Source: Plumapathes pennacea
Lineage: Eukaryota; Cnidaria; Anthozoa; Antipatharia; Myriopathidae
Reading direction: 5' to 3'
Length of the DNA: 64,000 bases
Assembly (NCBI GenBank): GCA_964036295.1
Contig: OZ038472.1
Span: forward strand, 6,036,001-6,100,000
Shown piece by piece: positions 20,660-32,400 of the stretch. Position numbers and translations under genes: made by a program. Position 1 is the stretch's first letter; each line of letters begins with the position of its first letter. The notes beneath the pieces were generated by a model. It saw nothing but the letters and a program-made list of their open reading frames with translations. It was not told where the DNA came from and did not search any database.

Positions 20660-21580
20660 TATTGCTGGCGAAAATTAAGCAAAGCAAAGCAAATTATATT
20701 TTTATAGAAATATTTCGACAAGCTGAAGTCGCTACGGTCTGTCACGTGTCTTTCAACTTTGACGTACGCTTATTCAAACAACCGAGAATTTACCAAAACC
20801 TCTGTGATAATCGTTCAGAAATGCAGCAGATTGACTGGCAATTCATGACTACAATGATAACAATCAAAACAAGTATTTCAAGTTCAGTTTAGTTTCGGCG
20901 GCACAATACTCAACATTGTAACCTGATGAAGCAACAACAGAAACGCCTTTGCTCAGCACGTGATTTTCGTTACAAGTAGCGGCACAATGGCTGATTTTCA
21001 TGATCACAGCATAAGCCGTGTAGTTTTATATTTGCAGTGTTCGACCAAAACATTCTGCGAAGTACTTTTGCATTGACAGCATAGTAGAAATCCAGTACCG
21101 GTGCACCGCTCCCTCACTTGTTTGGGAACATTCAGACTCGTTGGCAACAAACTTTGAATTCTTAATAACAACGGTGGAAATCAAAACAACTCCCGCAAAA
21201 TGCCCTGCCTTTCAAGTTTATCGATCTCTTGAAATCTTTTTCTTCCTGCGTATTTAACCATGCCCAAATTTGGAATAAACTTTCTAATTTGGAAGTCAAT
21301 TGTTGACACAGCATGACTGACGGACTGTGACTGACGGTCTTGCCTGCAATAAGGTCGTGTCTTCACTTTTAGTGGGACGCCGACCTTAAAAGCCAAAAGA
21401 ATAATCCCCAAAAAAAAGCCTGATACTCAGGTTAAGTTATGAGTCATTGGCCATTTAAACCACTGTCGTTATATCTGACTAAAATGAACAAGTACCTCCA
21501 CAAATGTCAAGAACCGACTCACGAAAGACGAACCAACAACTGACTTTTAAACAGATAGTTTGCAACATTGCGTAATTCAA
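20660..21580. repeat. Dispersed repeat region (relative at 40180-40560)
   Basis: 20660-20890 matches 40180-40400 (AGAAATATTTCGACAAGCTG and ACTACAATGATAACAATCAA). 21200-21400 matches 19690-19900. No gene recognised. Confidence 0.5.
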
Positions 21581-21582
21581 TA

Positions 21583-21800
21583 TTGTGTGTGTTCCAGCTG
21601 TAGTATGTATACCTTAGAGTAGCTGATCGAGTGCTAGCGTAGTGCTGACGAAGGTATAGCTAGCGTAGTTCTGGTGTGGTCCTAGCGTCAGTGTTGTGAG
21701 TGAGTTGAGTTGAACGTTGGTTGTGTTCTGAGTCGTTGTGCTCGTCGAGTGTATAAAGTTCAGCCGTGAGTTAATAAAGACCGGATTTTACACAGTGATC
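21583..21800. mobile_element. Possible solo LTR
   Basis: Starts TGTTCC and ends ACACA, with a TATAAA-like box (GTGTATAAAG) and AATAAAG polyadenylation-like word before the end. No convincing target duplication and no partner LTR in the window. Confidence 0.25.
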
Positions 21801-21809
21801 ACATCCTAA

Positions 21810-24000
21810 ACTAGGAACAGCTCTCGCTAAGTGCCAACGAGCGCAAGTCTCTGGAACAGTAACAAAATTAAAAGCAAAATGAAAATGACTCGCTGGTCGA
21901 TTCGTTTGTATTTTTCGCTTTTCAAATGTTTTTTGTTTCGTATTGCTTGTGTATTGAATGGCACGCTGGCCTGATGTTTGCACGTTGAACTTTCAACACG
22001 GCTCGCTGGCCGACTTTGAGCACGCTCGCTCGATTTAGAACACGCTGGTTCTTGACAAACAATTCGCTGAAGTGCACTAACGTAAAGCGTTAGAAGAGGA
22101 ACACAACAAGTCCAAGAACACAAGATTGTTTTACTGTCCTTTTGCTCACCCGAAGTAGAACAACGTCGCTACTCTGACAGGACTCCGCAAAACTCGCCAC
22201 GAGGAGACTTTTGCTGGCCAAAAATGCTCCAGCATAACACCAAAGAAGCGCTACAATTGGTTAAAATCTTCGCATCTCGCGCTCCCATTGGCTCAGAAAA
22301 CAAGCAGAACAAAACAACTCGTATTTTAATTGGCTAACTTGAAACAATTGCAGAAAAACATTACGTCATTCTAAGTGTTTACGCTCCATTCGAGATTTTT
22401 TCCCCCTTCTCTCGTGCACGGCTCTATGATGCTGCCGCCTCGCAGCCTCGCGTCTTCGCTCGGCTGCTCGTTGGCAATTAAACTTAAAATGGAACCACTA
22501 AGGGGGTTCAGTCAACCTTAACTACCGGGCTGTGGATCTGTATGAAATGCCACATGCAGCTTATTTCAGGCCCAATAATCGTGCCACTTGACCAATGTAG
22601 TTCCTTTGGGCTCTTTGAATATTAGTGGCTATGACCATATTTGGCATCTCACGTGAACAAAAGAAAAACGTCCTAAAAATCTCATAAAATATAAAAGATG
22701 TTACAAAGGCGACACTGGTTGTTTACAGTCACTAATTTCAATCATGATGCTGTGGATGAATTTTTCAAAATTATTCAATTGCTCACTGGCACCTGTCCTT
22801 CAATAACTTTAGATTGTGCCCCGCAGCGTTTGTTTACTTGTTAATGGGAATATTGCGTCACTTGCCTTAGTAAATTGAAAACAGTATGGAGCGGGCATCC
22901 GGACAAAATTCCCAAAGTTTAGACACCTGCCGATTCCCCATCTCCCCGGGACAAAAAAGTGCTTCGATGTGCGAAAGAGGCAGCTCAATTTTAGCCTTGG
23001 ATGTAATTGAAAAAATTAGATCGAGGAAATTTCAGTTATAGTCAGTTTATCTCTATAGGAATCATCGAAGCATTGCTTACAAAAAAAAAAAAAAAAAAGG
23101 GAGTTCTTGTGCGCGTTGAATCAACCATTAATGTTTGGGAATCACTGATAAACTTTACTGAATTTTGATCTATAAACTTTCCGATGTATTTTCGAAAATA
23201 ATTTCCAGCTTGGCCCGAGTCCAATACGCTTGCAAAATTTACTGACAAGAACATTTTAGAAAAACATCAGTTGATTTAGTTTAGCGCAATACAATAGTCC
23301 TGCGAAAAGTTGTTTAAAAATCATGTTTTTACCATATTCTCTACCTTGCACAACCGTTAAGGCAGTTTTAAAATACAAATATTTTTAAGTGTCACCAGAC
23401 CGAAACACCTATACGTGAAGATAAAACAACTTAGCATATATTAGTCTACAATATTCTGAAAAACATTTGTTGGCACAGCCAGTTTCAGCTAAGCAGCCAG
23501 AATATACATGTATTAAGGAACTTACCGTAATTCAGCTTGCTTTTTCACAGGTTTCCGGTCTATTTGGATCCAACACTTCACTATTTTCATGAACGGCTGT
23601 TCGGAATTCCCAACAACTGGTCCCATCAGTTGTAAAAGTTATTTTTTAAGGTATAGATTTAGATATGCAGAAATATCCTTTCGTGCTACGCATGAGTTGG
23701 GAACGCCCGTAAACCTACTTCACGTTTTGTTAGTTTACAGCTCGCATTGAAAATATACATTTGTTAAATGACACACGTCAATCAACTGAGCAGGTACAAA
23801 ATACGGGGTTTATAATTATATTTCTCTTTGCCAACTGTTACCGGTAAGAGATGTTTATTAACCATGTGGATTTTGGGGGAAAAGGACTCTATTCGAAGAA
23901 TCACGAACTCCACAACTCACTGTTCCTCCACGATTTTTAGGTATCCAAAAGCCGGTGGCCAGAGCCTGGCTAGGTTTGATTTTCATGCATTTTTGCATTA
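21810..24000. other. Intergenic sequence without recognisable gene
   Basis: No ORF with family resemblance. A poly-A run at about 23081-23098 and AT-rich unique sequence. Near 24005-24070 a segment starting CAGTGGAGCCCCGTTAATA resembles one end of a pogo/Tigger-type MITE. Confidence 0.35.
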
Positions 24001-25259
24001 CAGTGGAGCCCCGTTAATAAGACCTCCATCGGGACATACCAAATATAGCCGAATTAACGAGGTGGCCGTAATACGGCGTTTTCACATATGAAAACGACTG
24101 GGAGTTTGTTCCGCGGGACAAAAAAAGAAAACAACGAGGTTGGCAGTCTCCCAGCCCCTCCTCTCCTCCCCCGTACCTCCCCTAACAGGGGACTGGTTTG
24201 GTAATTACCGCTGGCGTCCAAAACGCAGGCTCCAGCTGGTGAAAAACATGGTGGACGTGTCGACGTGTGTTGTGCATATCCTGTTATCATTAGAAGTCGA
24301 CTCTTACAACAACAAGGGAACTAAGAAAACAGCTCAGACTTAACCATCAGGAGAAGGAGTGTGCAACTGAAGAATCTGGAGACCCCGATTTCTGGCTAGA
24401 AGAAACTTTCAAACGATCTACGTTCTGAAACTGTTAAACGCTTGATTGCCCTGATCTATACAGTAAAACTGGACGTTTTATGCTGCATCATGGGCAACCT
24501 CTGCATGTTGACAAGATGCTGTGAGTTGCGGTAGTTCCAACTAACCAATTCTACCTAAACCGTACCGAGATTGGAATGGGAGCAGAATGCAGTATCCACA
24601 AAGAATACGACATAGAGGAATCCCCTCTCTATTCTCCTAACAAACAATGGACGTTTTACTCGGCCATCAGAAAACACGACAGAGCAAAGGTTACCGTGTT
24701 TGTACACACAAAGAGCCGAAGCGGAGACAAGAGCGATGGACAGGGGACGGACAGAGCATCGAAGGTACAACATTTATGAGTACTTAAATTGTATCATCGT
24801 TCACAAACAAGCTAGTGGTATATTATGGAACTGAAGGTGTCGAATAATTGTGCATTTTATTGTCTTTGTAATAGCAGACATAAATTTGGCAGGGAGTGGT
24901 TCCACTACCAAGGGTATAATTATGTAAATAATAATGTAAATGTAAATACATGCAGTTGAAGCTCCCGCAAGGAGACACCCTTGGGAAGCGGAACAGTGTC
25001 TGTATTAACTGGAACTGCATGTCCACTTATCAGAATTTGTAAATACATAGTTTGAGTGAGCTAAAGTTTAAATGGAGTTTCCTAAATACGTCTGTAAGCA
25101 CTCTGCTATCCACGCTTATGAGAGTGTCCATCCAGATAGCTTTGACTGTATTTTATGTTTAACATCTGTGAGTATGGCAGCTACAATCACATGCAAAAGT
25201 AATTGAGACACTGTGCATATTTTGAGCAATTTATTGGCTTTTAAGTTTTGTTCATTTCT

Positions 25260-25296
25260 GCCCCCCCCCTCAACATTGAAACGGGGGAGGGGGGAA
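25260..25296. repeat. C/G homopolymer-rich tract
   Basis: CCCCCCCC followed by a GGGGGAGGGGGG run. Low complexity inside a SCYL3-like intron. Confidence 0.7.
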
Positions 25297-25924
25297 AGAT
25301 GCTTTCAAGTGAAATCCAAATGAGAATGAGGGAATAGAATAGAAGAATGGGTCTTTTTCTACGAGTGTCTCAACCATTTTGCATTTGATTGTAGCTTTTA
25401 GGCCATGGGAAGGCAATGAGAATATGTTTCTTTTTCCACGCTGAATTGTTATGTTGCCATATACTGACTGTGCCACCAAGACATCCCCTATATATACTGA
25501 CCCTATTGAATTGCTGATATCCTGTATGATTCTTTGTACATGCACGTGGAGAATCATGGGGGTGATGCAGTGATTAGTGTGTGTGTGTGTATATATGTAC
25601 AGGTTTCAGTATAATTATACTTTGTGGATTGCATTGGGTTGTACTTATTTGTCTTCTTGTGTTCTTGGATAAATATTTTGTAAACACCTGTATGTATGAC
25701 TAAGATGTCCAATGTATTTTCCTTTTCTCATAGAATTTGAAGATGTTGTGGCATCCATCTATACTGAGATACCACAAGTCATTTGAAAATCTGATGAAAT
25801 CATCATGGTAACAGAACCTGTATGCTCACTGGAGTGTGTGATTGACAGTTTAGATACAGTTGAAATTATCTCAGGCTTGTATGATATTGTGGAGGCCTTG
25901 GTGTCTCTGCATGAAAAGGTAAGT

Positions 25925-28520
25925 CACCATGTGTGCATTACTGCAAATACATCAGGGTGTACTGAAAAAGAAATTCGCAGCTTGCCCAGATAATTCATAA
26001 CTAATAGAGCAAATAATTATCCAGAACTGATCAGGCATTTTTATTTCCTGATTAACAAATCTGGAACTGAAAGTTGAAACTTTGAATCTGGATACTAATT
26101 TGTAGTTGAAATACCGTGTGGCATGAAGTTTTTGTGGGAGTTTAATTTTGCGGATTGCAGAGTTTTTGTGTTTTGTGGAAAGAAAATTTCGATTTAAAAT
26201 TTTACTGCTGGGGAAAAATGGATCTCATGGATCTCAGGCAAGTCTGATGTCCGGTATTTCCCTTTTGGCACTGGTATATAACCACAAAGGGGTTTCACTT
26301 TTCTTAACATCTTGTTTAATAAAGCATTTACAATGTCCCGTGTAAAATGCAGTTAATGGAATGTGACGAGCAAGGTCAGTCAAGGGCAGTCATGACATTA
26401 GCGATTACTGTTCATTCAGTTCACCATTGTTCATTCATGTCCTCTAGTGAAACAATGCCATGCCTTAGTATTTTGCTGGGATGACAAAACTTTGTCTAGT
26501 GGCGGTTTCTAACTGTATAGAGATTGGTCCAACTTATGTACGCTCTATTCATGTTAAGCTAAAACTTGCCACGTAATGGCGAGACATGTCAGGCTCAAGG
26601 CCCACTGTTGTTGGATACTATCGTCACAGTACATTTTATAGTAGCCTTAATTGATACGCTTGTTGCAACGTTTTGCGAATTCCCCACCTTCCGTCCCTTT
26701 AGAGTGATGCCTTGCTTGATTCTTAATAAACTGGGTCACTTCCTTTTGTTTGCAGTTAAGTCTGCGCAGCGACTTCCCCCAAGCTTTTAAGCATTATTTT
26801 ACGCATACCTGCCAATACTCTTGTCCGATCCAGCACATGCTGACCTATGGTTTCAGCTCGTAGTGCCGGGGAGATAAGTGAGACTCTGCTATAAAATCAA
26901 GACCTACCAATACGCTTGTCCTATTCCCAAGTTAATGGGGAGATAAGTGAGGTTTCAAAAGGTTGTGCAACTGGAAGTCGCCTAGCTTAATATACTGCAG
27001 GGCAGTGCATCCCTCTTGCGCCAATATGTGTCTCGTCATGATATCATAAAGAACAGTGACATTAATTATTAATCTCTAATTTACAAAATGTCACAAATTG
27101 CCCATCACAACTCAAAGCTACAGTATAAAATAGGTGGTTGGCCTGGAAAACACATAACATATAGTGCTGGATGAATTTAATAAAATAAAAATATATGGAG
27201 TAAATTTACGCGATGTTTTTTTGGTGGCTTGGAGGCATAGATGTCAGCAAGTTCTCCGAAGTCACAAACCAAGTAATGAATACTGTAGCTGTTGTTAATG
27301 CATTTGCTCACAGATGTGGCTTGATGTAAATTATCAAATGTTCTGATTGTAAATGTTTGATTGTACTGCAAGATTTTTAACATTTATTCAAGCACTAGCC
27401 TGCAGACAGGTGACATCTTAGCTCAAATGGGATTGAAGGGAGGGGGAGGGGGAGGGGGGAGAAAGGGAAAGAGGACCTTGTGTCCCATCCTGAGTCAAGA
27501 GGGACTGCTTGCAGACTATTCAAACACAGGCAGTGCTCAAGCTTGGGGGTTGTTTACACTGACAATGTCATGGGTGGATCCAGAATGGTTTTCACTGCAT
27601 AATGAAAACCGGTCAGATTTTTAAATTTAGTTCTCAACTTCTGGGATTAACAGGTGTTTTGAAAAGCCCAATCTTATAAAAAAAAAACAAAAAAAAAAAA
27701 GGAAAAAAAAAGAAAAAAAAAGGATGCAGCATGCTTCCAAACCCCTTCTGAACCTTATGTGCCTTTGGTGCTTGCAAATTTAGAAACTGGTGATATTTGG
27801 GGAATTTTGCTTGATCACAAAACAAGGATTTTAAAATTGTGGCTAAATGTAATTTAGCCAAAGTTAACCTTGAGACCATGCTAGTCAGGAGTCATCCCCA
27901 CAAATGGTGGTGACCCCAAGGCTTTGCAGGGGGTGAACCTCTATTTGCTTGATCAAAATTGCTTGCTTGATCAATGTTGAGCTCGATTGCTTACTATCAA
28001 GTCCAGGCAGACTTTTGCTCCCTCCCCCCTCTCCCCCTGGTAAGTATGTCTTGCAGTAGTGCTCCACTGATTTTCAGTGTGATGGGTGCTGTGTTGTTGG
28101 GGGTGGCAGGGTTGCCATGGATACCTCCTTGCTTGGGTGTTTCTGCAATTAGGTGGCCCCTCCCTTCACTGGGCACCTTTCCAGGTTCATCCCTGGTTGA
28201 TGAGTTTAATGAACAGGTGTTTTGCAGAGCCAAATTTTGAAAAAAAGAATGATGCAGCATGCTTCCAAACCCCTTCTGAACCTTGTGCCTATTGGTGCTT
28301 CCAAATTTAGAAACTGGTGAGATTATCTTCTGGATCTGCCCCTGCTTAATGTACTGGTGCAACTTTACGAGAGTCTAAATGTATGGGGAATTTTACTTGA
28401 TCACAAAACAAGGATTTTAATGAATATAAAGCTTGAACATACTGCCCTGGTTTATCTGTGTCTCTTCACTGGGCAAAATGCCAGATTTGTCCAGAAGGTT
28501 TGACTTTGACTAAATTTTTT
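25925..28520. other. SCYL3-like intron with low-complexity tracts
   Basis: No further exon recognised. Contains a G-rich run (27438-27460), an A-rich run (27678-27722), and a near repeat of about 100 bp (27724-27800 and 28252-28320, both with GATGCAGCATGCTTCCAAAC). Confidence 0.4.
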
Positions 28521-29049
28521 TTCAGTTCTTGAACTCTACAGACCTTATCAAGACCCCAAATCAGTGTCTCCAGAGGAAAAGGTATGCATATTTTTAGGGA
28601 TTTTGTGGCTATCAATGATATTATCCTGAATAATTAATGTAGCAGTTAGCTGGTCTCTTTGGTAGCCATAAATAATGTTTGGGTATCATAGATAAGCCAG
28701 AAAACCAACAAAAGTATGAAATTTTAACTGGCAGACAATCAACTTTTGGCTAGTAACCAGCTAAAGATAGCAAGGCCAAGTTGTACTTAAATGAAAGCAG
28801 CTGGGGAACAAACAAAGACACTTTGGAAGTTGATGTTGATGAAAACATTGATTTTTAACAGAATAATATGGGAATAAATTCAGTATTGTCATGCAACCTT
28901 ACAAGAGCTTTATAGTTCAATATTAATTTTCTTTCAACGAGAAGTTGAGGTCCTAGGCATTAATAAGTATTGGTTTCCACTGAACATTATTCACATCTAC
29001 CATTGGCATTAAAATTGTAATTGCATAAATCTGAAGTACTTATATGCAG

Positions 29050-29346
29050 TGTTCCGCTATCTCGGCCGATGCTCGTAGCTTCGATAGGGCAGTCTAACCC
29101 AAACCGCTGATACTCATAGCGAATTTATTTAAGGGTAAAAACGGAAAGAACTTACAAGGCTTGATGCACGTGGAAAAATGAGACGCTCTATGAAAAGTGA
29201 CAAAGATCATTGTTGTCTAATGACGAAATCTAAGCTAACAATGCGAGCCAATCAAAAGACAGCTAACGAAACAAAACAAACAATTTCGGAATCACGCAAT
29301 ATCCTTTGATCGATATGAAAACAAAACAAGCTGATGTGACAGCACA
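29050..29346 (-). repeat. 3' LTR of BEL/Pao element
   Basis: 297 bp, plus-strand ends TGTTCCGC and CAGCACA, same sequence as 34171-34467. In element sense it is the downstream LTR. Confidence 0.93.
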
Positions 29347-29424
29347 CTCCTCGCCTGGTATTTGTAGAATACCACTTGCGATATACAAGCAAATGTTCTT
29401 AGCGAATGAGTCCTGATTATGTGA

Positions 29425-32400
29425 CTAAAGGTCTGCTGTTAACAGGAGGATTACTTCCTGCACTGGTCTCCTGTAGTGTTTCTTAACCCCATTCTTGGCA
29501 GTGACCAGATCAACTTGGCGAACTTTACCGTCTTGAGTTACGGTGTTTGGGCCATTGCTGTGAAGAAACGTCGGTCCCGTGTGCCAAGTGCTGTTTCCGA
29601 GGTCGTTTGCTTCAACTGATCGAGTTGCTAAATCGGCAGGGTTGAGGCTGGTGTGGACATAGCGCCACTGGTGCGGAGTAGAGGATCTGCGTATGCGCTC
29701 GACGCGGTTGCTCACGTAGACGTAGAACCGGCGTGATTCATTAACGATGTATCCGAGCACTACCCTGCTATCTGAGTAGTAGGTGACTGCGTCAGGTTTC
29801 TGGTCAAGCTCGTCAATGATCAGGTCGGCCATCTCGACTCCCATGACTGCTGCGCAAAGCTCCAGACGAGGAATGGTAGTAGCATGGTTTGGGGTGAGTT
29901 TCGCCTTGCCCAAGACGAAGGATACTTTAACTTCGCCTGTCGACTGTATCACCTTCAGGTACGAGACAGCTCCAATTGCTCTCTCTGAGGCGTCGCAGAA
30001 GGTGTGGAGCTCAATTCGTGCTGCGCCTTCAAGTGAACTGCGACAGTAAGAGCGAGGAACCTTGAGGTTCTCGAGGGCTGTAAGGGAACCGCACCATTCC
30101 TCCCATGCTGGCTTCAGCTCTTGTGGAAGTTGGGTGTCCCACTCGTTTGATTCAGACGCTTTGAGGTCTGTGGTCATTGATCTCAAAAGTTGTTTTCCCC
30201 TTATGATAACTGGTGCGGCTAGACCCAGGGGGTCATAGAGACTGTTGGTCACAGACAGTACTCCTCGCCGTGCGAACGGTTTCTCTTCAAGTGAAACTCT
30301 AAACGTAAATGCGTCGGACTCCAGGTCCCAGTGCACACCAAGTGATCGCTGCACGGGTATGGGACCTTTGCTGAAATCCAAGTCGTGTAGATCTTTTGCT
30401 CGGTCCTCCAACGGAAACGCCTCCATAACTTCAGGATGGCTTGAGGCGATCTTGTGTAGACGGAGGTTGGCGGTAGCCAACATTTCTTGAGTGCGGCGCA
30501 GCAGGTCTATAGCACTGGCTGGTTCGGCGGCAGATTTCAGACCGTCATCGACATAGAAGTTTCTGTTTACAAATTCCTTCGCGTCTGATCCGTAGTCTGC
30601 TTCTTCGACTTCAGCGGTCTTGCGCAGGCCGTAGGTTGCTACTGCTGGCGATGAGGTGTTGCCGAATATGTGGACTTTCATCCTGTACTCGGTGATTTCC
30701 CCATGTGGTTGGTTATCTTTGTACCACAGGAACCTCAGGAAATCTCTGTGTTCTTCTGTGACTTTGAATGAGTGGAACATCTGCTCTATGTCGGCCACCA
30801 CTGCCACAGGATCTTGACGGAACCGCAGGAGAACTCCCAACAGGCCGTTCGTGAGGTCAGGACCGGAGAGTAATAGCGTGTTGAGGGACACTCCGTTGCT
30901 CTCTGCTGCCGAGTCGAACACCACACGAATTTTGTCTGGCTTTTTCGGGTGATAAACGCCGAAATGAGGAAGGTACCAGCAGGGCTTGGCGGATTCCAGG
31001 CTGTCGACCGGGACAGGTTCGGCGTGGCCGTTTTCGAAAACTTTCTGCATGAAGGCGAAGTAGTGATCCTTCATTGCTGGTCTCTTGTCCAGAGTTCTGC
31101 GTGTTGATCGCAGACGCTTCAGGGCGTTATCACGGCTGTTAGGGAGCTTTTTGACCTCCCGTCGAAAGGGAAGTGGTGCCTGCCAGTTTCCCGTTGCGTC
31201 TTTGGACATGCCGCATTCCATGATCTGCAAGAATTTTCTGTCCTCCACAGAGAGCCCTGGCTTATTATCATGCTTGGTTTGCGTGAATACGCCATGTGCT
31301 AGCCCATCATCAAAGGTGGAGGGAACTTGAAGTTCTTTCGGACTGTCCGGGGGACCGCCATGTTTGATGCTGAATCGGTTCGGACACGGTTCCAGTAGTG
31401 ATGGCCTCCCATTGTAGAGCACTTGGGTCTTGCACGAGGTCACGTGCCCGCCCGGTTTATGACCGCCGTCAAGACAGGTATTGCCAAGTACTACCCATCC
31501 TAGATCCAGACGCTGGCCCCAGGGTGCATCTCGTAGCCCGTTGCGTGACTCGTGAACTTTGTGGAGGGCGGGAATGTCTCTTCCCACCAGCACCAGAATC
31601 TCTGTATGTTCGTCGAGCTCCGGGATCTTCTCAGCGATAGCTCGAAGATGTGGATGAGCACGTGCGACTTGAGGTGTAGGGATTTCTTCTCGGTTGTTCG
31701 GGATATCATTACATTCGGTGAGCACAGGAAGGCGGTGATTCACACTTTGGTCGAGCGACTCTATAATCAGCCCTCGTGCGCATCTTCCGACCGTCTCTTT
31801 CACGCCAGAACACGTCTTTAGCGTGTAGGTGATCGCTGTTCCTTTGATGTTCAGCTTCTCGAAGAGCTTGGTAGCTGCAAGGGAGCAGTTGCTCTGGTCA
31901 TCTATGAGGACGTAAGCTTTAACCTTGTTGTCGGGTGAGCCATCGACGTATAGGTTCGCTAGGCAGATCTTAGAGCATGACTTTCCAGCTGGGTTGGCGC
32001 CTTTGCCACAGACTTGTGTGCAACTACTGGAAATGGTGTCTGGTACTGGGTTCCCGATATTTGTGGGCTCTCGCTCCTCGCCGTGCCTTTGTGCGGTGGT
32101 CTTTCTTGCGTTTCCGGGATGCAAGGCTGTGACATGGTCGTCGCGCCGACACTCTGTGCACTTAACGGTGACGGTGCAGTCTCTTGCGAAATGGTCGCAC
32201 GAAGCGACACAGCGATAGCAGATGTGATTCTGAGACAACAATTCCATGCACTCGTCGTATGGTTTGGCTTTTAAGGCGCGGCATTCTCTGAGGGGGTGTG
32301 GTTTCTCGTGTATAAAACACCAAATACTGGGGTCGTTGTTCGCGCTCGGCACTTCTCTACGGGGTTTTCCGCCTTTCGGCAATCCGAGCTCGGTTTTTGC

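Larger units (their letters stand above)
24576..28581 (+). pseudogene. SCYL3: SCYL3-like pseudokinase gene, 5' fragment with frameshift
   Basis: Three plus-strand exons fit SCY1-like pseudokinase 3 (PACE-1). 24576-24764 starts MGAECSIHKEYDIEESPLY and ends DRASK, phase 0. 25734-25918 gives NLKMLWHPSILRYHKSFEN and, in a shifted frame, IIMVTEPV and SGLYDIVEALVSLHEK. 28526-28581 gives LYRPYQDPKSVSPEEK. The second exon is 185 bp, one short of a whole number of codons, with the break near 25790. The exon expected between LHEK and YRPYQ was not found, and no later exons are seen before the BEL/Pao element or the convergent RTK-B end. SCYL3 proteins are catalytically inactive trafficking and adhesion scaffolds. 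Either a broken 5' fragment or a real gene with an assembly indel. Confidence 0.55.

Noticed and set aside
21583..21800. Full LTR retrotransposon at this site
   Set aside because: Only an LTR-like segment is seen. No gag-pol, partner LTR or clear target duplication nearby, so it is listed only as a weak solo-LTR candidate.
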